The position numbers and the translations under genes were made by a program. Below are positions 8,236 to 17,208 of a DNA stretch of 64,000 nucleotides, piece by piece. The stretch's first letter is position 1. Each line of letters opens with the position of its first letter. Source of the DNA: Duganella sacchari (GTDB lineage: Bacteria > Pseudomonadota > Gammaproteobacteria > Burkholderiales > Burkholderiaceae_D). The stretch spans positions 310,001 through 374,000 of the forward strand of contig NZ_FRCX01000004.1 in NCBI RefSeq assembly GCF_900143065.1. Direction: 5' to 3'. The notes under the pieces were generated by a model. It searched no databases. It was not told where the DNA came from and saw only the letters and a program-made list of their open reading frames with translations.

Positions 8236-8577
8236 TTAGTTCAGGACCCAGTTGTACTGGACTTGCGCCCACACCGGCTCGCTGCCGTTGCTCGCTGGCT
8301 TGAACTTGCAACTGGCGCCGGCGCGCAGCGAGGCTTTGTCCAGCGCCACGTGGCCGCTCGACGAGATCACTTTGGTATCTTGCACATTGCCATTGGCGTC
8401 CACCAGGACCGCCAGTTTTACATTCCCTTGCAAGTCATCGTCCTGCCAAGCGGTGCGGTAGTTCGGCACATTGCATTCGGCATTGCTCAGGCGGCTATTG
8501 CTGGTGGAGGCTGCTTGCGATGGGTTGATGGTCGACAGCAGAATCAGGGACACGGCGGCGATAGAACGGATGATCAT
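8236..8577 (-). CDS. Small periplasmic TonB C-terminal-domain protein
   Basis: 113 residues. A signal peptide (MIIRSIAAVSLILLS...PSQAA) is followed directly by a TonB C-terminal-like fold, seen in NVKLAVLVDANGNVQDTKV, the SSGHVALDKASLRA stretch and the closing VQYNWVLN. It lacks the membrane anchor plus Pro-rich linker of true TonB, so it cannot couple to ExbBD; two cysteines may form a disulfide. The start was set at the ATG with GGAG 8 nt upstream. The frame extends 53 codons further upstream, but that part is A+T-rich and looks non-coding. Confidence 0.75.
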   Translation of the reverse strand: MIIRSIAAVSLILLSTINPSQAASTSNSRLSNAECNVPNYRTAWQDDDLQGNVKLAVLVDANGNVQDTKVISSSGHVALDKASLRAGASCKFKPASNGSEPVWAQVQYNWVLN

Positions 8578-8815
8578 GATGGGCTCCGGTAGTGAGTGCG
8601 ATGAGTTCACTATACTGCGGTGCATCATATATGAATACTTTATTGTTGGAATGCCAGCCATCAAAAATTGAAATAACTGAGGGCTTGAAAACGTTTCTGA
8701 TACGCAGTTTCTGTATCGCGGCAGCAGCCGTATCATTTCTTAAACGTAAGTTGCGCAGGTTTTTCTTTCCCTCAGCATAAGCTATAGTAACAATATTGTT
8801 TTTTACGAGTAGGCT

Positions 8816-9577
8816 ATGGCATCGCGCAGAGATTTTTTACAGCAGGGTTTGGGGCTGACCGCAGCGAGTTTTTTGTCCGTACCCTTGATTGGTTGTGCCT
8901 CGAGCACACCGGTGTGGCATAGCAGCACCAGCGCTGCCGCCGCAAAACCGGCAGTGCACAGCACACCGGCCGCGCCTGCGGTGGCGTCGTCCGGCGGCAT
9001 GCCGCGTGCATCGGAGCAGTCCGCGCCGTCCGGCGCTGGCGGCATGATGGAACCACCTCCCGATATTTTTGACGCCCAGGCGCTGGACCTCGAGTTCTGG
9101 CTGCGTCCGCGCACGATTGAAGTGATACGCCCGGCCAGCAAGGAGCGCGCCAAACTGCTCTACTGGAAAGATGGCGAGATCATCGAATCGGCCTATCAGG
9201 ATTTGTGCCACCTGATGCGCGACGTCAACGGCGGCAATGAGGCGCGCACCATCGATCCGAAGCTGTTTGAAACGCTGTGGGGCACGCAGGCTTTCGTGCA
9301 GCGCTACGGGATTGATTCGCCGCTGGAGATCCTGTCCGGCTACCGCACGCCCGCCTCCAACCAGAAGCTGCGCGAAGCCGGTGTGCCGGCCGCGCGCCAG
9401 TCGCTGCACATGGTGGGGCGCGCGGCCGACATCCGTATCGCCAATCTGAACGCTGAAGTGCTGGGCGGACTGGTCAAGAGCTTCCGCCAGGGCGGCGTCG
9501 GATTCTATTACCGTGCCGGTCCGCGCGGCGGCTGGATCCACGCGGATACCGGCCTGCAGCGCACCTGGAAGGGCTAA
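8816..9577 (+). CDS. DUF882 / peptidase M15-type protein with Tat signal
   Basis: 253 residues of the YcbK/DUF882 family, related to zinc D-Ala-D-Ala carboxypeptidases. The N-terminus has a twin-arginine signal (SRRDFLQQG) followed by LIGC, which also fits a lipobox at Cys27. An Ala/Ser-rich linker leads to the domain. Zinc-site motifs are visible as SLHMVGRAADI (His near 198, Asp near 205) and WIHADTG (His near 242). It probably modifies peptidoglycan in the periplasm. It is single, with a 238-bp A+T-rich gap before it. Confidence 0.85.
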   Translation: MASRRDFLQQGLGLTAASFLSVPLIGCASSTPVWHSSTSAAAAKPAVHSTPAAPAVASSGGMPRASEQSAPSGAGGMMEPPPDIFDAQALDLEFWLRPRTIEVIRPASKERAKLLYWKDGEIIESAYQDLCHLMRDVNGGNEARTIDPKLFETLWGTQAFVQRYGIDSPLEILSGYRTPASNQKLREAGVPAARQSLHMVGRAADIRIANLNAEVLGGLVKSFRQGGVGFYYRAGPRGGWIHADTGLQRTWKG

Positions 9578-9682
9578 TCGCCGTTGCGGCGGACGTCAGC
9601 TGTTCTGCGGTCGGTGGGCCGTCGACTTCATGCTTGGTCCTGCGATCGATTACACTGGCGGCTTAGTGAGTAAGGAATCGTT

Positions 9683-10096
9683 ATGCAAGACAACAATGAG
9701 CCGCCACGCTTTCGACCGGTGCCGTGGAGCGGCCTGGAAACGCCCGCCGATGTCGAGCTGTGGATAGAGGAACATAATCAGTCCATGCTGCAGCATATCG
9801 GCAAGCATGAAACGGGGTATGGCGTGTGCTTCACGCTGGCCGAAGGCGGCGAGATTTATCTGCAAACCACCCAGGACGGCGCGCTGATTCTGGATGTGAC
9901 GCCGGAAGCGGCATGGGTGGCGCCGCTGATTATGGCGGCCGCGCGCATCGGCGACGCGCCGCCGGGCCGGCTATGGGTACTGCCGGACGATAAGCTGGTA
10001 CAGTTGATGATCGGCCTGAGCGGATTGATCGCCAGTTCCATCCTGGTCGTGGGCCATGATTTTGGCCTGCGCCGCCGCATGGGCGCCGCGTGGTAG
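9683..10096 (+). CDS. Conserved-looking hypothetical protein, 137 aa
   Basis: I do not recognise a family. The protein is acidic in its first half, with no signal peptide. It has one fairly hydrophobic stretch near residues 105-125 (QLMIGLSGLIASSILVVG) that could be a buried helix or one membrane segment, then a basic end. The ATG follows a GTAAGGAATC ribosome site, and codon use matches its neighbours. It sits 23 bp before the ABC binding-protein gene and may be co-transcribed with it. Confidence 0.65.
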   Translation: MQDNNEPPRFRPVPWSGLETPADVELWIEEHNQSMLQHIGKHETGYGVCFTLAEGGEIYLQTTQDGALILDVTPEAAWVAPLIMAAARIGDAPPGRLWVLPDDKLVQLMIGLSGLIASSILVVGHDFGLRRRMGAAW

Positions 10097-10119
10097 GCGT
10101 CCGTTTTTAAAGGGATTTC

Positions 10120-10893
10120 ATGCGCAAACGGGATTTCGTGTTGATGCTGGCGCTGTGCGCCGCCTTGCCGGCCATGGCCGCCGATCTGCTGGGCGCCGTC
10201 AAGGCGCGCGGCACGCTCAAGGTCGCCATGGAAGGTACCTATCCGCCGTTTAACTACCGCGAGAAGAATGGCGAACTGGCTGGCTACGATGTCGATGTCG
10301 CGCGCCTGGTGGCCGGCAAGCTGGGCCTCAAGGTGGAGTTTGTCACCAGCGAATGGGCCAGCATCCTGGCCGGGCTGTCGGCCAACAAGTATGACGTGAT
10401 CATTTCCCAGGTCGGCATCAACCCCAAGCGCGAGCAGGCGTTTGATTTCTCCGAACCGTATATCTATTCCGTGCCGCAGCTGATCGTGCGCAAGAACGAG
10501 ACTGCCACGTACAAATCGCTGGCCGAGCTGAAAGGCAAAAAGCTCGGCGTCGGGCAGGGCAGTGTCTACGAGCAGCAGGCCAAGGCGGTGCCGGGCATTG
10601 AGGTGCGCAGCTATGCGGCCGCGCCGGAGACCATGGCGGACCTGGCGTCCGGCCGTATCGACGCCGCGCTCAACGATAGCCTGATGTCGGCCTATCTGCT
10701 GAAAATCTCCAGGCTGCCGATCAAGGCCGGTGCGCAGGTCGGCGCCGTGGAGCGCATGGGCATCCCGTTCCAGAAAGGTAATCCGCAGTTCAGGCAGGCG
10801 CTGAACAAGGTGCTGGCCGATGCCGCCGCCGATGGCAGCCTGAAAGCCATTTCGCTGAAATGGTTCGGCGCCGACGTCAGCAAGGCGCCATAA
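10120..10893 (+). CDS. Amino-acid ABC transporter periplasmic binding protein (cystine/polar amino acid type)
   Basis: 257 residues with a signal peptide (residues 1-21, ending AMAAD) and the family-3 solute-binding fold: GTLKVAMEGTYPPFNY ligand region, GELAGYDVDVARL, the ISQVGINPKREQAFDFSEPY block and GSVYEQQAK. The pattern resembles cystine binding proteins (FliY/TcyA), but substrate cannot be decided. Three bases separate it from the permease gene, so they form one unit. Confidence 0.88.
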   Translation: MRKRDFVLMLALCAALPAMAADLLGAVKARGTLKVAMEGTYPPFNYREKNGELAGYDVDVARLVAGKLGLKVEFVTSEWASILAGLSANKYDVIISQVGINPKREQAFDFSEPYIYSVPQLIVRKNETATYKSLAELKGKKLGVGQGSVYEQQAKAVPGIEVRSYAAAPETMADLASGRIDAALNDSLMSAYLLKISRLPIKAGAQVGAVERMGIPFQKGNPQFRQALNKVLADAAADGSLKAISLKWFGADVSKAP

Positions 10894-10896
10894 CCC

Positions 10897-11559
10897 ATGG
10901 AATGGCTGGAGCTGCTGCGCGAGGCCGCGCCGGTCATGTTGCGCGGCGCCGGCTACACGGTGCTGTTCGCGCTGGCAGCCATGCTGGGCGGCTTGCTGAT
11001 CGGTTTTCCGGTGGCGATCGTGCGGATGCTGCCTTACCGCGTGCTGGCGTGGCCGGCCAATGTGTATGTCAGCCTGATGCGCGGCACGCCGCTGCTGGTG
11101 CAGATGTTTGTGATCTACTACGGCCTGCCCAGCATCGGCATCGAGTTCACGCCAGTGACGGCCGGGATCCTGGCGCTCAGTCTGAACTCGGGCGCGTTTC
11201 TGTCGGAAAGCCTGCGCGGCGCGATTGCTGCAGTCAGCCAGGGGCAGTGGGCCGCCAGCTACAGTCTGGGACTGGGTTACTGGCGCACGCTGTACCACGT
11301 GGTGCTGCCGCAGGCGCTGCGCGTGGCGGTGCCGGCCATGAGCAATACGCTCATCAGCCTCATCAAGGACACCTCGCTGGTGTCGGTGATTACGCTGACG
11401 GAGCTCATGCTGTCGACCAAGGAAGTGATTGCCACTACCTTCCAGCCGCTGCCGCTATATCTGGCCGCAGCCGCTATCTATTGGCTACTCAGCCTGCTGT
11501 TTGAAGCGCTGCAACGGCGCGCAGAACAACGCTTGAACCGCGCACACCGTTCCCGATAG
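10897..11559 (+). CDS. Amino-acid ABC transporter permease
   Basis: 220-residue inner-membrane permease of the HisM/TcyB group. Three to five membrane helices can be traced, beginning GYTVLFALAAMLGGLLIGFP, plus the family motif SLRGTPLLVQ near residue 63. The coupling (EAA) loop SLGLGYWRTLYHVVLPQALR is near residue 123. The ATPase gene that normally follows is missing: the next gene is a GGDEF-EAL protein on its own signals. The transporter therefore needs an ATPase from elsewhere. Confidence 0.88.
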   Translation: MEWLELLREAAPVMLRGAGYTVLFALAAMLGGLLIGFPVAIVRMLPYRVLAWPANVYVSLMRGTPLLVQMFVIYYGLPSIGIEFTPVTAGILALSLNSGAFLSESLRGAIAAVSQGQWAASYSLGLGYWRTLYHVVLPQALRVAVPAMSNTLISLIKDTSLVSVITLTELMLSTKEVIATTFQPLPLYLAAAAIYWLLSLLFEALQRRAEQRLNRAHRSR

Positions 11560-11619
11560 CTGGTACGCTCGACATCGCTCTCGTGTGATGTTAGTCTAAA
11601 TACATCAACGAGGGGGTGT

Positions 11620-13761
11620 ATGGATAAGACTATGCACGCTGAATTGCCAGGAATGGCCGTGTTTGCCGACGCGGCTGCACTTGCGCCGTCGCTCACGCCA
11701 TTTGCGGTGATGGGCGCCGAGATGGAACCAGACTGGTTCAATGATATTTATCTGCTGGCGCCGGTCGGCTACTTCGTGCTGGCGCCGGATACCAGCATCC
11801 TGCAGATGAACGTGGTGGGCGCGGACCTGCTTGGGATTGCACGCGCCAATCCGGAGCGGCTGCCGCTGCGCCAGTTCATCGCGCCGCGCTTCCATGAGGA
11901 TTTCGACCGCTTCCTGCGGCGGGCCATCAACACCACCCAGCCAGAGCAGTGCGACCTGCAGATGCTGCGCCATCGCAACCAGCAGGGTTTTCCAGTGTCG
12001 CTGCGCGCCAGCGCCGACAGCACCGGCCAGACCATCCGCGTGGTGCTGGAACTCGCGGAAGGCAAGATGGCAGCGCTGGAACGCAGCGAGGAACGCTTCC
12101 GCCGCATCGTCCACAATGCCGAGGAAGGCATCTGGGAAATCGACGCCGCCGCGCGCACCAGCTTTGTCAATCCGAAGATGGCGCAGATGCTGGGCTACAC
12201 CATCGAGGAAATGCTGGAGCAGCCGCTGGTGGCGTTCATGGACGAGGAGGGCCGCACCATCCTTGAGCGCAATATCGCGCGCCGCCAGCAGGGCATGGCC
12301 GAACGCCACGAATTCAAATTCCTGCGCAAGGACGGCAGCGACCTGTGGGCCACGCTGGCCACCAATCCGATCTTCGACGCGGACGGCAGCTACCGCGGCG
12401 CGCTGGCGCTGGTCAGCGACATCACCGACACCCGCGCCTCGGCGGAACTGATCTGGCAGCAGGCCAATTTTGACGCGCTCACCGCGCTGCCCAACCGCCA
12501 TATGTTCAATGACCGCCTGAACCAGGAAATGAAAAAGGCGCGGCGCGAGAATGTGCAGCTGGCGCTGCTGTTCATCGACCTCGACGATTTCAAGGACATC
12601 AACGACCTGCTGGGCCACGAGCAGGGTGATGCCGTGCTGGTGGAAGCGGCGCGCCGTATCGGCTTGTGCGTGCGCAGTTCGGACACGGTGGCGCGGCTGG
12701 GCGGCGATGAGTTCACCGTGATCCTGTCCGGGCTGGACCAGATCAGCAGCGTCGACCGCATCGCCCAGAGCATGCTGACCCTGCTGAACCGGCCGTTGGC
12801 GCTGGGCGCCGCGCAGCCATCGATTTCCGCCAGCGTCGGCATTGCCCTGTTCCCGTCCGACGCGGGCACGGCGGAAGAGCTGGTGCGCAGCGCCGACCAG
12901 GCCATGTACGCGTCCAAGCAGGGCGGACGCAACCGCTACAGCTACTTCACGCCGGACCTGCAGCTGGCGGCCCAGGCACGCCAGCAGGTCACGCTGGACC
13001 TGCGCTCGGCGCTGTCGCTGGAGCAGTTCGAGCTGCACTACCAGCCCATCATCAATCTGCAGAACGGCAAGGTGGAGCGGGCCGAAGCCCTGCTGCGCTG
13101 GCGCCATCCGCAGCGCGGGCTGCTGGCGCCGTCGGAGTTCCTGCCGTTTGCCGAGTCAGGCGGCCTGATGCTGGAGATCGGCGACTGGGTGTTCCGCCAG
13201 GCCGCGCAGCAGGCACGCCGCTGGCACGAGCAGCTGGGCGCGGGCTTCCAGGTCAGCATCAACCAGTCGGCCACGCAGCTGCGCGGCGATGCCGCGCTGT
13301 ACGTGTCGTGGCTGAACTACGCCACCCAGCTGGGACTGCCGGTGCGCAGCATCGTGCTGGAAATTACCGAAGGCGTGCTGCTGGACGGCGCCGCGCGCGC
13401 CAGCGAGCGCTTGCGCGACCTGCGCGAGATGGGCTTGCAGGTGGCGCTGGATAACTTTGGCACCGGCTATTCTTCGCTCTCGCATCTCAAGCATTTCGGC
13501 ATCGACCTGCTCAAGCTCGATCACAGCTTTATCCAGCACCTGGCCCACGACAGCGGCGACCTGGCCATGTGCGAGGCGCTCATCGTCATGGCGCACAAGC
13601 TGGGATTGCGGGTGGTGGCGGAGGGCGTGGAAACGGCGGCGCAAAGCGGCTTGCTGGCCATGGCCGGTTGCGACTACGCGCAGGGATTTGTGTTTGCCGG
13701 CGCGCTGCCGCCGGACGAGTTCACCGCGCTGGCGCAGCGCGGCATCAGCCTGCTGAATTAA
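11620..13761 (+). CDS. PAS-PAS-GGDEF-EAL bifunctional c-di-GMP protein
   Basis: 713 residues, no membrane segment. Two PAS domains (about 45-140 and 155-275) precede GGDEF (motif RLGGDEF near 360) and EAL (AEALLRWRHP near 488, ELTE-type EITE, AEGVET near 666, QGFVF). The GGDEF active site is intact. The EAL metal motif DDFGTGYS reads DNFGTGYS near residue 609, so one aspartate is replaced. The start has GAGGGGG just upstream. Its stop codon overlaps the stop of the convergent lafW-like gene. Its place beside a flagellar locus suggests a motility link, but this is inference. Confidence 0.9.
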   Translation: MDKTMHAELPGMAVFADAAALAPSLTPFAVMGAEMEPDWFNDIYLLAPVGYFVLAPDTSILQMNVVGADLLGIARANPERLPLRQFIAPRFHEDFDRFLRRAINTTQPEQCDLQMLRHRNQQGFPVSLRASADSTGQTIRVVLELAEGKMAALERSEERFRRIVHNAEEGIWEIDAAARTSFVNPKMAQMLGYTIEEMLEQPLVAFMDEEGRTILERNIARRQQGMAERHEFKFLRKDGSDLWATLATNPIFDADGSYRGALALVSDITDTRASAELIWQQANFDALTALPNRHMFNDRLNQEMKKARRENVQLALLFIDLDDFKDINDLLGHEQGDAVLVEAARRIGLCVRSSDTVARLGGDEFTVILSGLDQISSVDRIAQSMLTLLNRPLALGAAQPSISASVGIALFPSDAGTAEELVRSADQAMYASKQGGRNRYSYFTPDLQLAAQARQQVTLDLRSALSLEQFELHYQPIINLQNGKVERAEALLRWRHPQRGLLAPSEFLPFAESGGLMLEIGDWVFRQAAQQARRWHEQLGAGFQVSINQSATQLRGDAALYVSWLNYATQLGLPVRSIVLEITEGVLLDGAARASERLRDLREMGLQVALDNFGTGYSSLSHLKHFGIDLLKLDHSFIQHLAHDSGDLAMCEALIVMAHKLGLRVVAEGVETAAQSGLLAMAGCDYAQGFVFAGALPPDEFTALAQRGISLLN

Positions 13762-14801
13762 CGCAGGCTCAGCAGGGAGATCACGCGCTCGCGGCTGATG
13801 CCGGCCAGCGCCGAGGTGATCGACAGCAGCGACTGATAACCGGGCTGCTTGGTGGTGCTGACGAAGTTCTGCGCCACCTGGTCCATGCCGTTCTTGGTGG
13901 CCACCGGCGCTGCGCTTTGCACGCGCGCACTGACTTGCGCCAGCGCCTGGTGCACGGAGGCGATCGACTGCTCGACCTTGGCCAGCGCCTGCACCACCTG
14001 CTGCAGCGTGGCGCGGATGCCATCCAGATCCGAGGTGTTCCAGCTGTCCGGTTCGATGTCGGCCGATTCCGATTCCGCCTTGACCCGGTTCAGCTGGCCT
14101 GCAGGGAAGCGCACGCCGCCGCCTTGCACGGCGATGGTGTCACGCACATTGGCCCACTGCGATTCGGCGGTGGAAAACGCCAGCTGGCCGTCGCTATTGA
14201 TGGCGGCGCGCACCCCGGCCGGCGCCAGCGCTTCGTCGAAACGCTGGGCGATCTGGCTGTCGGACAGGCCTGGTTCCAGCACCACCGACCGCACGTTCTG
14301 GCCGCCGCCGACCGAGATGGCCAGCACTTCGCGGCCGCCCGAGCGCAGATTGCCCAGGTTCATGCCGCGGATCGTAAATTGGGTATTGGTGCCCTTGGTG
14401 CTGAAATTCAGGCGCGCATCCAGCGTGCCGCCGGACGCCGTGCTGCGGTTGCGCCAGCTATTGCTGAACTGGCGCACGCGCGCTTCGACCGCACCATCGG
14501 CGCGCTGGCGGTTGGCCAGGCGGGCGCTGAGGTCCGCCTTGAGGTTGCGCAGCTGGGCCGCGCTTTGTTCGAGGAAATCCAGCGCCTGCTGGGCGCCCGA
14601 GATGTCGCCTTGCAGCGGCTGGTCCCAGTTGTTCAGGCCACGGCGCAGCGGCGCCGCCGAATTCGGCGTCGGCGTGACCGGCGTCGCGGTGGCGGCGTTT
14701 TCGCCGTTGAGCCCCAGCGATGTGCCGTCCACCGCAGTGGCATTGCCGGCATTGGCGCCGGGAACAATGACTTGGGGTGTGGATGTGGACGTGATTTGCA
14801 T
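13758..14801 (-). CDS. LafW-like putative hook-associated protein, last gene of the flg operon
   Basis: 347 residues with no signal peptide. It has a low-complexity Asn/Ala/Thr/Pro N-terminus (residues 1-55), a helical segment (ALDFLEQSAAQLRNLKADLSARL), a beta-rich middle (150-240) and a helical C-terminus ending SITSALAGISRERVISLLSLR, reminiscent of flagellin/hook-associated C-termini. It starts 21 bp after flgL, which is the place of lafW in the E. coli Flag-2 cluster, a putative hook-associated gene. The LafW name rests on position and general shape only. Its stop overlaps that of the GGDEF-EAL gene. Confidence 0.6.
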   Translation of the reverse strand: MQITSTSTPQVIVPGANAGNATAVDGTSLGLNGENAATATPVTPTPNSAAPLRRGLNNWDQPLQGDISGAQQALDFLEQSAAQLRNLKADLSARLANRQRADGAVEARVRQFSNSWRNRSTASGGTLDARLNFSTKGTNTQFTIRGMNLGNLRSGGREVLAISVGGGQNVRSVVLEPGLSDSQIAQRFDEALAPAGVRAAINSDGQLAFSTAESQWANVRDTIAVQGGGVRFPAGQLNRVKAESESADIEPDSWNTSDLDGIRATLQQVVQALAKVEQSIASVHQALAQVSARVQSAAPVATKNGMDQVAQNFVSTTKQPGYQSLLSITSALAGISRERVISLLSLR

Positions 14802-14821
14802 ACGCTTAGGGCCGGAAAGGG

Positions 14822-15733
14822 TTACAGGATGTTAAACAGCGACAGGCCGCTGACCTTGGCATACGCCTTGTACGATGCTTGCAACGCGGTGTTGTAGCCG
14901 TTCATCTCGGTGACTGCCGTGGTCATGTCCAGCGAACCCAGGTCCAGGATCGCGGTCTGGTTGGACAGGCTGACGTTGGCATGGTTGCCGTCCAGCGTGG
15001 CCATGACGTTTTGCGCGCCGCCGAAGCTGGCGACCTTGCCCGACACCAGGGTCAGGGTGTCGGCCGCGCCGTCCATATTGGCTTTGATGGCGGCCTGCAA
15101 TGATGGCGTCGAGGCGGTGATGCCTGGCTGCGACAGCTGGTCGATCGTGGTGTCCATCTGGTTCAGCAGCGACTCCAGGCCCTTGACGTCAACGTTGACG
15201 GTTTGCGTGATGCCATTGCCCACCACCGATTTCTGCTCGTTGGTGTTGCCGGTAAAGGTGTAGCGCGAGCCGGCCGGTGCGGTGGCGTCGTAGCTGATCG
15301 ACGGGGTATTGGTCAGCGTGCCCGAGAACAGGTAGCGGCCTTCCTGGTCTTTCTCGTTGGCGCTGTAGTAAATACTGTCGCGCAGCGCGGTCATTGAAGT
15401 GACCATGGCTTTCAGGTCGTCGCCGGTATTGCTGCCGTCCGAGGCCCACACCAGCAGGTCGTGGCTCTGGGTGATGTCGTTGACCATACTGGTCAGATAG
15501 GTCTCGTTGGTCGACAGGCGGATCTTGATGGCCGAGATGTTGTCGCGGTACTGGCCGACGATGGCTTCTTCGCGGTTCAGGCGCGACAGGCGCACGGCGG
15601 TGACCGGATCGTCGGACGGCACCTGGATGGCCTTGCCGCTGGCGATGCGCTCGGTCAACGAGGACAGGGCGCTCTGGTTGTCTTGCAGGCCGCGGTTCAT
15701 GGTGGCCTGGAACTGGCTGGTGGCGATACGCAT
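14822..15733 (-). CDS. flgL: Flagellar hook-filament junction protein FlgL (HAP3)
   Basis: 303 residues, the usual FlgL size. The N-terminus MRIATSQFQATMNRGLQDNQ and ERIASGKAIQVPSDDPVTA is the flagellin-like N-domain typical of HAP3, and GRYLFSG is the conserved central motif. The C-terminal helix contains MNGYNTALQASYKAYAKV. It joins hook to filament outside the cell together with FlgK, whose gene ends 11 bp upstream. Confidence 0.93.
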   Translation of the reverse strand: MRIATSQFQATMNRGLQDNQSALSSLTERIASGKAIQVPSDDPVTAVRLSRLNREEAIVGQYRDNISAIKIRLSTNETYLTSMVNDITQSHDLLVWASDGSNTGDDLKAMVTSMTALRDSIYYSANEKDQEGRYLFSGTLTNTPSISYDATAPAGSRYTFTGNTNEQKSVVGNGITQTVNVDVKGLESLLNQMDTTIDQLSQPGITASTPSLQAAIKANMDGAADTLTLVSGKVASFGGAQNVMATLDGNHANVSLSNQTAILDLGSLDMTTAVTEMNGYNTALQASYKAYAKVSGLSLFNIL

Positions 15734-15744
15734 TCAGGCTCTCC

Positions 15745-17115
15745 TTAACCGAACATTTGCAGCGTCGAGTCGAACAGGGTGTTGGCGACCGCAATCACCT
15801 TCATGTTCGCTTGGTACATATTCTGGAATTCCACCAGGTTGATGGCTTCCTCGTCCGTGTTGACGCCGCTGGTTGATTTCCAGTCGTCTTCGGCCTGGGA
15901 ACGGATGGTGGTGGCGGTTTTCAGCTGCGACTGGTTTTGCTGGCTGCTGATGCCCAGCTTGCCGACGATCTGGGTGTCGGCGTCGCCCAGCAGCACGCTG
16001 CCGATCGAGGTCAGGTTGATCGACTGGCCTTTGACGTCCACCAGTTTTTGCAGGTTGCCGCTGTCGCCCGGCGTGCCATCGCTGGAAAACGCCAGGTCGG
16101 TGGTCTGGAAGCCGCTGGCAACTTGCAGCAGGCCGGTGGCGCTGGTCGGGTTGAACGACAGCATGGCCACACCGGCCGTGCCGTCGCTCTTGAAGCCGGA
16201 GGTCAGCGTATCGTTGATCTTCTGCGACATCTGCTCAGCGATTTCCGAAATCGACTTTTGCAGCGGCTTCAGTGTGTTGTCGCGGAAGTCGCCCAGGCCG
16301 CCCAGCTGGCCGCCCACCTTGGTGTCGTCCAGCTTGAAGCTGGTGTTGGCAAACGTCAGCGTCAGCGTGCTGGCGCCCGAGGTGCTCACGTAGTTCAGGT
16401 TGGCCGCCAGGTTGGACACCACCAGCGGCTGGCCGCTCTTGAGCGAGACCGAGGCGGTGCCGTCCGGATTGTTGATGACTTCCACCGCCACCTGCGAGGC
16501 GACGCTGTCGATGAGCTGTTCGCGCTTGTCGAGCAGGGCCGAGGTGTTGGTGCCGGTGGCGCCCAGCGACACGATCTGCTGGTTCAGCGCGGCAATCCCG
16601 GACAGCGATTCATTCAGCGACGGCAGGATCGCGGTCTGCTGCTGCTGGACCGAGATCAGCTGGTTGGCGGTCAGGTTGTAGATGCTGTTGAACTGCTGCG
16701 ACATCGAATCGGCTGCGGTAATCACCTGCTGGCGCAGCGGGGTCGAGGTGGGATCGACGCCGGCCGCGTTCAGGGCCTTGAAGAAGTTGTCGACGCCATA
16801 GCTGATGCTGGACTTGTCGGCGCTCATCACGGTTTCCAGCTGGCTCAGGTAAGGCTGTACTTGCGAACGCTGGCCCAGGTCGGAGGCGGCGCGCCACATC
16901 TGCTGGGATTTGTACGAGTCGCTGAAACGCAGCAGGGAGCCGATCTGCACGCCGTTGCCGGGCGAGTTGGCGCTGGCGTCAGACGCGGTCGCCACCAGCA
17001 GCACACCCTGGCGCGTATAGCCCTTGGTTTGCGCGTTGGCGATATTCTGACTGACAGCGTTCAGTGCGGCCTGGGCGGCCAGGGCGCCCGACAGTGCGTT
17101 ATTCGTGATGGTCAT
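15745..17115 (-). CDS. flgK: Flagellar hook-associated protein FlgK (HAP1)
   Basis: 456 residues, shorter than E. coli FlgK (547) and so with a reduced middle domain. It starts with ALSGALAAQAALNAVSQNIANAQTKGYTRQ, the NIANA-type signature of axial proteins. It ends with VNTDEEAINLVEFQNMYQANMKVI, the FlgK C-terminal motif. A 93-bp gap separates it from flgJ upstream; I found no convincing sigma-28 site in that gap, so it may be read through from flgB. Confidence 0.93.
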   Translation of the reverse strand: MTITNNALSGALAAQAALNAVSQNIANAQTKGYTRQGVLLVATASDASANSPGNGVQIGSLLRFSDSYKSQQMWRAASDLGQRSQVQPYLSQLETVMSADKSSISYGVDNFFKALNAAGVDPTSTPLRQQVITAADSMSQQFNSIYNLTANQLISVQQQQTAILPSLNESLSGIAALNQQIVSLGATGTNTSALLDKREQLIDSVASQVAVEVINNPDGTASVSLKSGQPLVVSNLAANLNYVSTSGASTLTLTFANTSFKLDDTKVGGQLGGLGDFRDNTLKPLQKSISEIAEQMSQKINDTLTSGFKSDGTAGVAMLSFNPTSATGLLQVASGFQTTDLAFSSDGTPGDSGNLQKLVDVKGQSINLTSIGSVLLGDADTQIVGKLGISSQQNQSQLKTATTIRSQAEDDWKSTSGVNTDEEAINLVEFQNMYQANMKVIAVANTLFDSTLQMFG

Positions 17116-17208
17116 GGAGCGGGTCTTTCCTGGTGAAGTCCGAGGGGCCCGTGGTGCGCTGCATGAGGGCTGGCGCCCACTGGTCCGATATCAGTAACGG
17201 GCGACCGT

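Noticed and set aside
8698..8735. TGATACG/CGTATCA inverted repeat in the gap before the DUF882 gene
   Set aside because: Only 7-bp arms with a long spacer in A+T-rich DNA; too weak to claim as an operator.
10120..10893. FliY as a flagellar-linked gene
   Set aside because: The binding protein resembles cystine-binding FliY, but its partner is a permease and the flagellar operon is convergent and separate. The E. coli name reflects only map position there.
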